64,000 nucleotides of DNA. Source: Proales similis. Taxonomy: Eukaryota; Rotifera; Eurotatoria; Ploima; Proalidae. Location of the stretch: contig JAGVRJ010000015.1 in the NCBI GenBank assembly GCA_019059635.1, positions 806,001 through 870,000 of the forward strand. Reading direction: 5' to 3'. The notes under the pieces were generated by a model. That model was not told where the DNA came from and did not search any database. It worked only from the letters and a program-made list of their open reading frames with translations. Shown in pieces: positions 42,300 to 54,700 of the stretch (positions within the stretch are counted from its first letter, which is position 1; every line of letters starts with the position of its first letter). The translations under genes were made by a program, and so were the position numbers.

Positions 42300-42944
42300 G
42301 ATGCTCGACAAACAACTATGCCCGACAAGTGTTCGTCTGTAAATATAAAGCCTTCTCAAGCAGCAATGCGACCGGTTGTGAGCGTGGCCGGCCTAATTTT
42401 CTAAATTCACTTTGATAACCAGCAGCGGCCCGCCCAAGCCCAAAGAGAGAATCGCCAGCCAGTTTTGTTCAAAAAGTATTTCGAAATGAATGTGCCAATC
42501 GAACGTCGCTCATCAAACCACATGCGCCATCACACCACACCCAATCACATATCCCGATCATTTCATCGTTACTGGCAAATTGCTTTCATCATGAGATTGG
42601 CAGCCTCGTGTGGCCGACACACATTTTAATTCTTTTCTCAATTCTCTTGCATCGACGTCGTCGTTTTTTATGTTTGTTTTTCACTTGGGCCAACTCATCC
42701 AGATGGCCAGGTTGAGTTATTGGTTTCTTCTTCTTCTTGATTGGCATCAACACAAACGGATCTGGTGAAGCGAACGGCAGTCCAATCTTTAGGCAAATAA
42801 GTAGGCAAAGCGAGGCCAAAGAAGCGCCTTACTCAGTTTGGCTGGCGCCCATGGCCATTCGTTTCATCAGAATATTTCTGCTTCATCTTCATCTGTTGTG
42901 TTGGCGTTGTCCCTCCTCTTTTCTTCTTGTCTTTTCTAAGTTTG

Positions 42945-42950
42945 AATAAA
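42945..42950 (+). terminator. AATAAA, possible distal polyadenylation signal of Dispatched
   Basis: First canonical AATAAA on this strand past the Dispatched stop (about 650 bases). No other gene explains it. Confidence 0.4.
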
Positions 42951-43071
42951 ACAAAAGCCACAATCATTTGAATCGGACGTTTTTCCTCAAGTTGCCCATT
43001 TCAATAGATCAATAGATGATTGCAAAGCAAGAAATAGCGCGTGTGACTGTGTGCCTTCGTTTGTACCTCTA

Positions 43072-43117
43072 TGTGTGTGTGTGTGTGTGTGTGTGTGAGA
43101 AAGAGAGAGAGAGAGAA
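43072..43117 (+). repeat. Compound (TG)n-(GA)n microsatellite
   Basis: About 13 TG units followed by a GA tract; typical simple-sequence DNA. Confidence 0.9.
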
Positions 43118-44115
43118 GGAGAAAGAGACAGAAAGAGGTGTTGGGCTTGGAAATTGGCTTGTAAATTCAATTTAAGAGCGGGATTAATTCAAGAGGGCTT
43201 TGCGCCGGCGCTGTGGATTAATGACGCTTTCGATAGAATCGCAGTTTGAGCAAGATAAACAGGTGACGGATAGTCAATACGGACTAAAACAATGCAAACA
43301 ACGAGGCGATTGTTTTTGTCGGTTGGCAAAGAATCGAAATAAAGAAGAAGAAGATAAATTGGACAATTAAAGGATAAAAAGCAAATGAAAGCGATGAGGC
43401 CAACAGGGACCAGCGGGAATGGAGGCCAGCGACGAGTGTTAGTGTCGAGTGCGATCCGACAACGAGGCATGAAAACCGAATATAGACGGAGATGGCCTGA
43501 ACGCTAGATTCTGTTTAATTAGATCGAGGCCTATTTGCGGGCAGTGGAGGGGACGGGCGGGCGCAATTCACTAGCCCGTATTTTTAATTGAACGATAAAG
43601 AAGAAATAATTAAGAGACAGAGCATGGGCGACGAGCGCACAAGGAGAGAGCGCAGTAGAGCGGGATCTAGAGGAGAGGTAGAATAGAGACACTCACGAGG
43701 AAAGAAAGGAAGAAGAGAGTGAGGCATAGACAACAATTAAAACCTCCGGTTAGGGGCGGACACCAAAGCAAATAAATAAATAGTCGCATTTGCTTATCAA
43801 TCTTTTTATTTGTTTACTATACTGGCCTACCGTTCCTTATTTACTGGCTTGCGCACTGCGTGCAGGTCATACGAACACACACTTACACACGGATTGAGAG
43901 GGAGTAAATCACACTGAGGTGGAGAGGCATCAGTAGACAATGGTCGACAATCTGGCTGACACAGGCAAATCGACGCACAAGTTGCTCCTCGTTCAATAGC
44001 TGCTTGAATGAGCGCAACAACGAGCAGCATTTACAAGAAGCCAACAGGCTCAAGTGCTCTTGCGAATAAGACTCGAATTTCTGATCTAGATCACTGGGCC
44101 CGGTCCAACACAGAC

Positions 44116-47100
44116 ATGAGACGCTCAGCAGCGATTTGCACTCTGATTTCGCTCCTCTTTATCAGTGCGGCTCATTCGTCAGATCAAAGCAAGCAGGTAA
44201 ACAGAGAGAGAGAGAGAAGAGACGCGACTCTTGATTACTTTGATTCAAGTGCACGCCGTGGAATGAGCTCGACTTTTCGGCCTGCGACATTCCGCCTGCG
44301 ATCTTGCCAGAGTCGGCCGGACGGGAGGAAGGACCTTGCCAAAAGACAAGAGAGTTTCTCAGGTGCATGAGCTCCAGGCTCAAACTCGCGTGCAAAGAAG
44401 AGCTGACCGGCGACGCCAGGCGAGCAGAGCTGCTCAAGCGAATTCACGACGAGCTGCTCAAATACAAAAGCACGTTCGTTCAGGGCTGCTCTGGTGAGTT
44501 GCTCTGCTTGTGGCTTTCTGGCTAATTGATTGAACTGCAACTTGCGAAAAAGAGAACGCCACTTCTGAGCTGATGGAGGACGAGACAAGTCCAGAGCGAG
44601 CGCCTACTTCCCAGAGCCAAGCGCCTACTTCCCACAGCCAAGCGCCTACTTCCCACAGCCAAGCGCCTGCTGCGCTGACAACAATCAATTTGAGCTCTTC
44701 TAGCCATGCCAGTCAGCATGCGAATCCACTGCCGCGCAATCTGGACGAGCAGAGTGAGAGCCAGGCGTTCGAGAGAGGTACTACTCGACTGATGGCATGT
44801 GGCAGATTAGTGTGTTGACGCGATTGCTCTTTGTTTAGAAATGTTCGACTTGCACACTTGTCAAAGCGAGGAGGGCGGCAAATGCGAGTCCAAGTCGCTT
44901 CACATCACGTGCGGCTACCCGCTTGCCAAGCCGAGCAAGAACCTGAAGGCCTACTGTAACGAGCTGAAGCACTATGTGCATTGCACTTTGTGCAAGACGA
45001 TGAGCTGCGTGCAAGACAGCTCGATTCGTTCGATAAACAAGCACATGGAGCAGATGAAGGCCTCCTACAAGAGGCAGTGCGTTCAAGTTCACAACTTGAG
45101 CCAGTTCACCAATCGGCCATCCACTCCTTTTACTCTTCCGGTTCGCCTCAGTCCAGTCGAATCGGTCAGCGACGGTCAGAATAGCCTCTTGGCAACTGAT
45201 TCAAGCGATCGGGCTCATTCGACTTCTAGCGTCACATCTCATTCTTCGACGCCACCGACAACGCAGTCGTCGACCATCACCACCAAGACGACAACAACGA
45301 GAGCCCCCACCACAGCAACAACCACCACACGAACAACGACGAGCACAACAGAATCTCTGGCTCCTGAATCAACTTGGACAGCGATTTCGACTCAACAATC
45401 TACGACGTCTCTCTTTAAAACGTCGCCTCAGACCTATCCAGCCGAGAGCCCGAGCTCGAAGCAAGAGACCACAGAGATGACGACTGCCTCAAGGCAACAA
45501 GAGACGCCAATTGTGTCAGTCGGCTTTTCATCGACGGCGTTTGGCCTCTTGACACAGTCGAGCGGTCGGCTTCGATCGGTGTCAGTTTGCTTCGATCAAA
45601 TCGACCAGTTGCATAATCGAGTCGAAGCGGCCTTTGAAAGTGAGCCTATTCACTTGCAGCTGGTCAATCGAACCGATATATTCAAAGGAATTGTGAACGG
45701 TGCCATTTACGTGCATTCGAAAACATATTTTCAGCTGCGGTCAAGTGAGCTCGGGCCGGACTTTTGCCTGGCTGCTTCAGGTCGAATGAGCGGATGCTCT
45801 CAAGGCTGGTCGGTGTCCTTCTGGCTCAAGGTGTCGAGCTTGAACTACTTTGACAAGACCATTCTCAAACTGGATGAGCGGGCCTCTGCGCCCAGCCCGG
45901 ATCTAAAGTATTTAGAAGTCAGAACGTCGAGTTTTGAGATCAGCGGCCGCTTTATGCTCGGACACAAGCTCTGGCTGCTGTCCGAGAAGGTCAGATGGGA
46001 GAGCGACTGGACCATGGTCTCGCTCACATGGTCTGAGTTCGAAGGCCTCACTCTGTACATAAACGGTCAAGTGCGTCAAATAAAGCAAACGTTCGAATAT
46101 TTCAATCACTTTGGTCCGGCTGTTTATCCGGCCGAAGCGGCCCTGCTTGTCGGTTTGAACAACCATGTGGACACGGGCCAAAACAGGCGCCGATTGCACT
46201 GGACTTATGAGAACGGAGGCGATGACGAGCAGAGTTTGCAGCTCACGTCCACGTTCAGCGAGGCGATCCTGCTCGATCAGCTGGAGCTTTCAAACAGACG
46301 CTTGAGCAGCAAAGAGCTGGTCGAGCGCTACATGAAAGGTAAGAACTTGTTGTCTGACTTGTTCTGGTTTCAGATAAGTAAGCAACTCTGCACTCTTAGT
46401 CTACTCGATCTGGAGCGAGTACAATCCGATCGAGGAGTCGATGGTAATGAGCTCGACCGACGGCCAGCGCGGACGAGTTCTGGTCTTCAACGGCGCGGTG
46501 GTGAGAAAAGTCGACAACAGCTGGCTGGTGAGTTTGAGCGGCGATCGGCAGTTCGCGACCATAACCGCCTTGCCGAGCAGCTGTCTGCTCGACGCCAAGA
46601 ATTTGTGCGAGTTTGGCTTTTCGGCCACAGTTTGGCTTCAGCTCACTTATGACTTTGTGCAGTACCCGGTTAAAGCTCGCTTTGAACAGTCGCTGCTGTT
46701 CGCGGGCTCGCAAGATCTCAAGAACGGCGTCGAGGCCAAACTGACCATAGACGTGACCAGGAGCCCGTTTAAGCACAAGCCCGCCTACCGATACGTGGTC
46801 ACTGTGTTGTACAAGAGCGACAACTACCGCCTTCTAAAGCACTTCGACATAAAGCTAAACGACATAACTGAGTTGAACGGCGTCAACTGCATAAGCGTCC
46901 ACTCGAGCGGCTCCAGCAAAGGCGACATGGACTTGAAGCTCAGCTGGCTCGGAGTGTCGGTCCAAGAGCTCGAGGATTCGCTTGCGCGCGATCTACAGTT
47001 CGATTCGTACAGTCTGCGCCAGAGCGCCTACTCGAGCTATCTGCTCACCGACGGTGCGGCTGGCACTCGCAGCACAGCGGTCGCAATCATTGGCGAAGCG

Positions 47101-48576
47101 AGCAAGCAATCTTACTTCAATCTTCATCGAGTCGAGTTCACGAATTCAAACGCGGACTTGGAGAAAATAGAAAAGCAATTCTACGCCAACAACCCGAAAG
47201 TGTTCGAGTTCAATTCGCTTGAGAAGCTGTTTCAGGCGTCCAAGTTCAGCATAATCGGCTCGCCGAAAATAGTTGACACCAAGTTCGGCAAGTCGCTGCT
47301 TATATCGTCGACCAATGAAAAGCTCATAATCAACAACAACCAAAACGATTCGTGTTTTTTCAACTTTGACAAGTGCGCGCACGGCTACACACTCAAGTTG
47401 TGGACCTGCTTCACCAACTACAAGCAGCTGCTGATGCTCAAAAACGAAAAGAGGTCCGCGCAAGGGCCAAGAGAGCATGAGCTGGACGATGCGGACGTGC
47501 AGCAGAGGCTATCTGCCTCGTACTCTCGTCCAGGCAAACTTGACCAATCGAGCAACAACCAGTCGACGCTGATCCACTTGATTTCGAACACTGCGGGCGA
47601 GAGCTCGCGTCAAGGCGTGCAAATGCACTATGACATTGTGGAGAGAAAGCTCGCCGTCACCCTCAAGACGTCCGAAAAGTGGTTCAAGGCCGAAGCTCGT
47701 TTCAACGTCAAACTCTTCTCTTGGTACGCAATAACCCTCACCTGGGATAGGCACGACGGCCTGCGCTTGTATGTGAACAATCGTCTCATGGACCATTCGC
47801 TGGGAAATCTCTACTCGTCGCCTGCTGGCCAGCAGGTGTCCAGCAGCGCATTCGTGATTGGCAAAGCATTTGTGGACGATGGCGATCAAAGAACTGCGGC
47901 CGATTTCCCTGCGGCTCAGTTGAACTACTACGAGTTCATTGTGCACAAGCTGGTCCAGTACGACGTTCGCAAATATCCGGACGAGATAATAATGAAGAAC
48001 TACGTCGTGCGTGGTAGGTTCATTGATTTGGCACTCTCGCCGCACATGCAAATGAATTGATCGACTTTAGACTTGGAAAAGCTTGGCTCCGTTCAGGCCA
48101 AAACAACCGACTGGCTCTGGTACATGATCTACGGCAGCCTGCTGAGCATATGCGCCATTTCGGCGCTGGCTTTCTTGCTGCTCTTGAAGAGGCGAAGTGT
48201 AAACGGCTACTGGTCAAGAGAGAAAGAGATCTACAGCCTTGAGAAGTTGAGAAAAGTCAACTCGAAGCTGTGCTGCTCTTCGAACTTGAACGACGACGAT
48301 TTTGTCGACGGTGCTAAAATGGGATTCAACCTTGAACTCAGACATTGTCAGCAAAGAATGAACGACAAGTACGACGACTGCTCGGCTGCGTCGCTCTACG
48401 GCACAATAGACAAGCTGATTGTGAAAAAGGCCGGCGTGTCGTCGTCAACTGCTTCAAATCAATGCGGCGTGATGTACACCAACAACTACAACAGTCTGAC
48501 CAAGGACCCGCGAATGCGCAATCGCACGTCCTACGTCGTGCAGGGTGGCGGCGAAGAGAATGAGCTATATTTTTGA
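44116..48576 (+). CDS. Large type I membrane protein with Cys-rich N-terminus, mucin-like linker and two LamG/concanavalin-like domains
   Basis: Not recognised by name. Exons 44116-44196, 44250-44493, 44553-44777, 44839-46338, 46400-48013 and 48071-48576, 1389 residues with consistent phases. Signal peptide RSAAICTLISLLFISAAHS. Two Cys-rich segments (residues about 28-108 and 185-265; e.g. CMSSRLKLACKEEL, HCTLCKTMSCVQD) flank a 7-residue repeat (SHSQAPT). A Thr/Ser-rich mucin-like stretch follows (about 290-400). Two LamG/ConA-like beta-sandwich domains show the hallmark strands GWSVSFWLKV ... VSLTWSEFEGLTLYINGQV (about 480-640) and WYAITLTWDRHDGLRLYVNN (about 1000-1185). One membrane helix (WYMIYGSLLSICAISALAFL, about 1237-1260) leads to a cytosolic tail of about 130 residues. 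A cell-adhesion or receptor role is inferred from this layout. Confidence 0.78.
44600..44669 (+). repeat. 21-bp tandem repeat in the LamG membrane protein gene
   Basis: Three units of 21 bp (44600, 44621, 44642) plus a partial one, encoding SHSQAPT-type heptapeptides. Confidence 0.85.
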
Positions 48577-48621
48577 AAACATGTTCAACAATTTGATGAA
48601 TTTCGATCCGAATCAAGTCGA

Positions 48622-48627
48622 AATAAA
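48622..48627 (+). terminator. Polyadenylation signal AATAAA (LamG membrane protein)
   Basis: AATAAA 46 bases past the stop, converging on the mucin-like gene. Confidence 0.65.
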
Positions 48628-48709
48628 TAATTTATGCGTCACATTCAGACTCAGAGAAGGCAACTGCCGATTGTAGACTTGAGTTAGAGAAGGCGGTTGG
48701 ATGCAATCT

Positions 48710-48715
48710 TTTATT
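48710..48715 (-). terminator. Polyadenylation signal AATAAA (mucin-like gene)
   Basis: TTTATT on the + strand, 76 bases past the stop of the mucin-like gene. Confidence 0.65.
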
Positions 48716-48790
48716 TCTAGCTAAGTATCAGCGATAAATGGATAGATAAGGTTAATGATTGGATAGCAAATGTCTCATTGGAGATGACGA

Positions 48791-51700
48791 TCAGTTGAAG
48801 TTGAGCATGCTCTCCTCGGCGCCGCACTGGTTACATCTGCAGCTCTCAATTCTGACGTACTCGACAGTCACTGGGTTCTCGTAGTCCTCATTGCAGATCA
48901 TTTCAACTTTCTCGACGTAGGTCTTTTCGGCGCTGCAACATCGGCACACCTTGTCCCTTATGATCAGGTTGTTGATTCTCAAGAAGCTCGAGTCGTAACT
49001 CTGGCAAGTGCCGCCGCATGTCTCTCTCGGCAAAATAGTCTTGGACACGCATTCGCCGGCGAACAAGTAGTTGGGCTCAAGTCGCTGAACATCGCAGCTT
49101 TCCTTGGGCTCTAGAAACAAGTGGCGCGTTAGCTTGGCTGGCACTGGCCGAGTGGCAATAAACGAGATTCTTACTTTCTGTCCTGTTGCATCGGCCGCAG
49201 CACTCATTCTCTGACGGCTCTTGCCACTTGTAAATGTACTGCTCATTGGACTGGGACTCGCACTCTTCTCGAGTTTCTCGGCACAGACCGTAGCAGACGG
49301 TCTCGCCTTTGACGCATCTGCACTCCTGACATTCATCTTCCGGATTCTTGAAGATGGTTCCATCCTCGTAGACGACACCGTCGACCACGCAGGCGCAGTT
49401 GTTGCACTCCCTCGTCTCTCGTTCGGTCTCGTTCTTGTCGCATCCTGTGCCATAGTAGTTACGGAAGCGCTCGCTTACACCGCCGCACTGCTCGCTGCAC
49501 GGAGACCATTCAGTCCATTCGGACAATACACACTCGGTGCAGTTCTTGGGAGTGCATTCCAAGCAGCCAGAGTTGCATGTGCTTCAATTGGCCAGTGATT
49601 AGTGGAACAAAGTCGCAGCAAGCTGATTGGCCTCAAAGTAAACCTACCAAGTCTCGCATTCCTTTTCGCGGATGTCGCCTGGCAAGAGCACTTCGCCGTC
49701 CACAATGCATACACACTTGTCGACCGACACACACTCGTGCTCGCTGTTTTCCACAGTTCCCTCTGGGCACACACATCCGGGCACGCACGTGTCTGGCTGA
49801 TGGCATTGTTGTGTGCATGTGAGCGTCGAACAAGTGAGGTCGCATGTGTTACTGCAGTTGCTAAACACTTTGCCGTCGGTACATTCCTCCTCTGAGAAAA
49901 GAGCAGGTTTTAAGCAGTTTCGAGCAGAACTATTCGCTGAACAGGAGGCTGCTTACCGCATGGTTGCGTATTGCAGGTCTCGGTCTCAATTCTGGATCCA
50001 TTGCATGCAGCGCCATTGCAAGTCGGCTCGTTGCATGTTCTTGTTCGCTGGCGTTGGCCGCCATTGCAGGCTGCCGAGCACTCGGACCATTCGGACCATG
50101 AATTCAACGTTCCGTCAACCGGGCAGCACTGTGTGTTGCAGGGCTTGGTCTCGGTGAGCGTCTCGTTGCACTCGGCGAAGCCAGAAATGATCGTTCTTCG
50201 TCTGGTCATCGATCCGGAGCCGCACTCCTTTGTGCATTCGCTCCATTCTTGCCATTCGCTCAGGACGCACTCACAAGGCAGTGTGCACTCTTGGGTTTCG
50301 ATCGAGCTGCCGTTGCATCTCGCGCCGTGGCCTTCTTCAGCAATGAATCTGCGTGTACGATATTGAGTACCGACTCGGTTGCATTCAGCCGAGCAACTGG
50401 ACCATTCTGACCACTCGAGCCACTCACAGTCCCCTAAACAGGCAAAATTTCAATGAAATTGAACAGAACTAGTTCTGAAGGATATTTTGCCTACTTGAGC
50501 AGTTTCCGTAGTGAACCGAAAGACCGGTCTCATCACAAAGTATTTTGGTGCACTCATCAATATTGACGTAGGTGTTCAATGAAATCAAGTCATCGAGATT
50601 AACTTCGGTGTCGTTCGAGGTAAATGTCGAGCTGTTGTCATTATCAATCCAGCCGATTTCCAATCCGATCGGAGGATTCTTTTCCATCAGTCGAATATAT
50701 TCGGCCAAAGTGAGGGTGCAGAAGCAGTGAGAAACATCACATTCTCTGGTTTCGACCTGGCTTGGAGCACAGTCTCCTGATATACGGAACTTTGATCGAG
50801 TCTGGTTATTTGGTCGACATTCTGAAGGGCACAAAGTCCACTGACTCCAAGATGAATAGTCGCATATCGAGGAAGTTGTCGAAGGCGCCATTGAAGTGGA
50901 AGTCGTTGTGGACGAGACTGATTCGCAGGTGTTGATGAAAATCTGAACTTGGGAAGGAGCAAGCCCATTCTTGGTGGAATAAATTGTAACTTTAATAATA
51001 CGAATAGCTGAATCTCTAGGCGGATAATAAGGGGCATCCGATGTGGTGTTGACTGAATCAATCGGAGAAAGCGGGTTAGAAGAAGTCGGTTCTTGAAAAA
51101 CTTCAATAGCCAAGAGATCAACGTTATAGCTTGAAACGGAAATTGAATTAACTGAGAAAGAAATTGGCTTCAAGACAATGACCAATGTTGAGGGTGTAGA
51201 TGAAAAATTCATTGGATGATATAAAACACCTTCGATGCCGTTGACAGAAGGATAAGAATTTACACTTTGGATAAAATCTCCAACTTCAACAATTGAATTT
51301 TCCTCACAAATTTCGATCGAGGTAGTGCTAGACTGTAAAGTGATAATTGTTGAGGAAGTGGAAGTTGTTCCCTCAGTCGTGGTCGTCGTTTTGCCTTCGG
51401 TAGTGGTACCAGTGGACGTCAGAGTTGTTGTTGAGGTGGTCAGTGGGAGAGTAGTTGTCGAAACCACGGTTGTTGTTGTTGTTCCTTCTGTAGTCGAGCC
51501 CGTTGTTCCCTCAGTGGTGGTCGTGGTGGTACCCTCAGTCGTGGTTGTCGTTGTGCCTTCGGTAGTTGTACCAGTTGACGTCAGAGTTGTGGTTGAGGTG
51601 GTTAGTGGGACAGTTGTTGTCGAAACCACAGTTGTTGTTGTTGTTCCTTCTGTAGTCGAGCCCGTTGTTCCCTCAGTGGAGGTCGTGGTGGTACCCTCAG

Positions 51701-54700
51701 TCGTGGTTGTCGTTGTGCCTTCGGTAGTTGTACCAGTTGACGTCAGAGTTGTGGTTGAGGTGGTTAGTGGGACAGTTGTTGTCGAAACCACAGTTGTTGT
51801 TGTTGTTCCTTCTGTAGTCGAGCCCGTTGTTCCCTCAGTGGAGGTCGTGGTGGTACCCTCAGTCGTGGTTGTGGTTGTGCCTTCGGTAGTGGTACCAGTG
51901 GACGTCAGAGTTGTTGTTGAGGTCGTCAGTGGGACAGTAGTTGTCGGGAGAGTTGACAATGTGGTCTCTCTTTCAAGACATCCGTACAATCGCAAAGCAA
52001 AATTGCGAACATCTAGACCATCAGTTGTTTCAGTTATCGTAAGTGTCACTTGAGCGGTGTTAAATATTTCAATCTCGAATGAATTATTTGTTGAGTCAAG
52101 AGTGATTGTTGAAATCTGATCTAAATTTCCTTGACTTATTACTAAACTTCGAACGTTTGTTAACTCCGAAAGGGTTATTTTGAGCAATCCGTTAAAGGTG
52201 TCGGTAAATGACAATGTGACAGTAGGAGTAACGGTATTGAAATTTCCACCTTCTTGGGAAAGTAAGTAGCTTGGATCAATGAAAGGTTCCGAGTCAATTG
52301 AAGAAACGAAATTCCTGTCCGAAGTAATATCAACATAATCACAAATATGAGAAGTTGTAACAGGAGTGGTTCCCTCGGTGGTAGTCGTTGTGGTGCCCTC
52401 GGTGGTAGTGCCCTCAGTTGTGGTCGAACCGGTGGTAGTCACTGTGGTTGTCGAGGTGGTCGGGGCCACGGTTGTTGTCGGCACGACTGTGGTAACAGTG
52501 GTTCCAGTTGTGGTCGAGCCCGTTGTTCCCTCGGTGGTGGTCGTTGTGGTGCCCTCGGTGGTTGTTCTTGTTATTGTCCTTGTTGTTTCTGTTTCAGGTT
52601 GAACGTAAGTCACTCGGGTAGTGACAACCTTAAGACAGGCCTCTATTGTCATCTTGATATTTTCCACATTGCTTCTACCGTTTGTAAATTCGACGACAAT
52701 CGTCTGAATCGGGCTGTTTGGAACATTGTTCGTCGAACCTTGGCCGTTTGTGACCGAGGTCTGACCAACTTGGAAGTTGTTCTCGTCAAAGAAAGTCAAT
52801 CTGGCCTCAATGAAGCCTCCAGTTATAGTAATGGTTCCCAACTCAGCGGAAGCAGTTTCGTCTAATGAAATTACAAGCTCAACTTGGGCCGAATCGAACG
52901 AAGCACCGGTGGGTTCTTCATTCAAGAGGTTTTCCAAATCAGTCACTTGTACATTATTAGAAACAGTCACGGAGAAGACGCTGTTGTCATCTGACATGAG
53001 CTTCTCGCAACCTCTGCTAGTGGTTGTTGTAACAACAGTTGTTGTTGTCTCTTCGTAAGGAATGGTTTGCTGTTCGGTTGTTCCGGTCGAGCCCGTTGTT
53101 CCCTCGGTGGTAGTCGTGGTGGTGCCCTCAGTGGTAGTCGTGGTGGTACCCTCGGTGGTAGTGCCCTCAGTTGTGGTCGAACCGGTGGTAGTCACTGTGG
53201 TTGTCGAGGTGGTTGGGGCCACGGTCGTTGTCGGCACGACTGTGGTAACAGTGGTTCCAGTTGTGGTCGAGCCCGTTGTTCCCTCGGTGGTAGTCGTGGT
53301 GGTGCCCTCAGTGGTAGTCGTGGTGGTACCCTCGGTGGTAGTGCCCTCAGTTGTGGTCGAGCCGGTGGTAGTCACTGTGGTTGTCGAGGTGGTCGGGGCC
53401 ACGGTTGTTGTCGGCACGACTGTGGTAACAGTGGTTCCAGTTGTGGTCGAGCCCGTTGTTCCCTCGGTGGTGGTCGTTGTGGTGCCCTCGGTGGTAGTCG
53501 TTGTGGTGCCCTCGGTGGTAGTGCCCTCAGTTGTGGTCGAACCGGTGGTAGTCACTGTGGTTGTCGAGGTGGTTGGGGCCACGGTCGTTGTCGGCACGAC
53601 TGTGGTAACAGTGGTTCCAGTTGTGGTCGAGCCCGTTGTTCCCTCGGTGGTGGTCGATGTGGTGCCCTCGGTGGTGGTCGATGTGGTGCCCTCGGTGGTG
53701 GTCGTGGTGGTGCCCTCGGTGGTTGTTCTTGTTATTGTCCTTGTTGTTTCTGTTTCAGGTTGAACGTAAGTCACTCGGGTAGTGACAACCTTAAGACAGG
53801 CCTCTATTGTCATCTTGATATTTTCCACATTGCTTCTACCGTTTGTAAATTCGACGACAATCGTCTGAATCGGGCTGTTTGGAACATTGTTCGTCGAACC
53901 TTGGCCGTTTGTGACCGAGGTCTGACCAACTTGGAAGTTGTTCTCGTCAAAGAAAGTCAATCTGGCCTCAATGAAGCCTCCAGTTATAGTAATGGTTCCC
54001 AACTCAGCGGAAGCAGTTTCGTCAAATGAAATTACAAGCTCAACTTGGGCCGAATCGAACGAAGCACCGGTGGGTTCTTCATTCAAGAGGTTTTCCAAAT
54101 CAGTCACTTGTACATTATTAGAAACAGTCACGGAGAAGGCGCTGTTGTCATCTGACATGAGCTTCTCGCAACCTCTGCTTGTGGTTGTTGTAACAACAGT
54201 TGTTGTTGTCTCTTCGTAAGGAATGGTTTGCTGTTCGGTTGTTCCGGTCGAGCCCGTTGTTCCCTCGGTGGTAGTCGTGGTGGTGCCCTCAGTGGTAGTC
54301 GTGGTGGTACCCTCGGTGGTAGTGCCCTCAGTTGTGGTCGAACCGGTGGTAGTCACTGTGGTTGTCGAGGTGGTTGGGGCCACGGTCGTTGTCGGCACGA
54401 CTGTGGTAACAGTGGTTCCAGTTGTGGTCGAGCCCGTTGTTCCCTCGGTGGTAGTCGTGGTGGTGCCCTCAGTGGTAGTCGTGGTGGTACCCTCGGTGGT
54501 AGTGCCCTCAGTTGTGGTCGAGCCGGTGGTAGTCACTGTGGTTGTCGAGGTGGTAGGGGCCCCGGTCGTTGTCGGCACGACTGTGGTAACAGTGGTTCCA
54601 GTTGTGGTCGAGCCCGTTGTTCCTTCGGTGGTGGTCGAGCCGGTGGTAGTCACTGTGGTTGTCGAGGTGGTCGGGGCCACGGTTGTTGTCGGCACGACTG

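Larger units (their letters stand above)
42300..44115. other. 1.8-kb intergenic region between Dispatched and the LamG membrane protein gene
   Basis: No supportable coding gene. It contains the possible Dispatched signal and a compound microsatellite. Likely the 3' UTR of Dispatched and 5' regulatory DNA of the next gene. Confidence 0.4.

Noticed and set aside
43016-43249. Short + frame through the (TG)n-(GA)n repeat.
   Set aside because: Microsatellite translation only.
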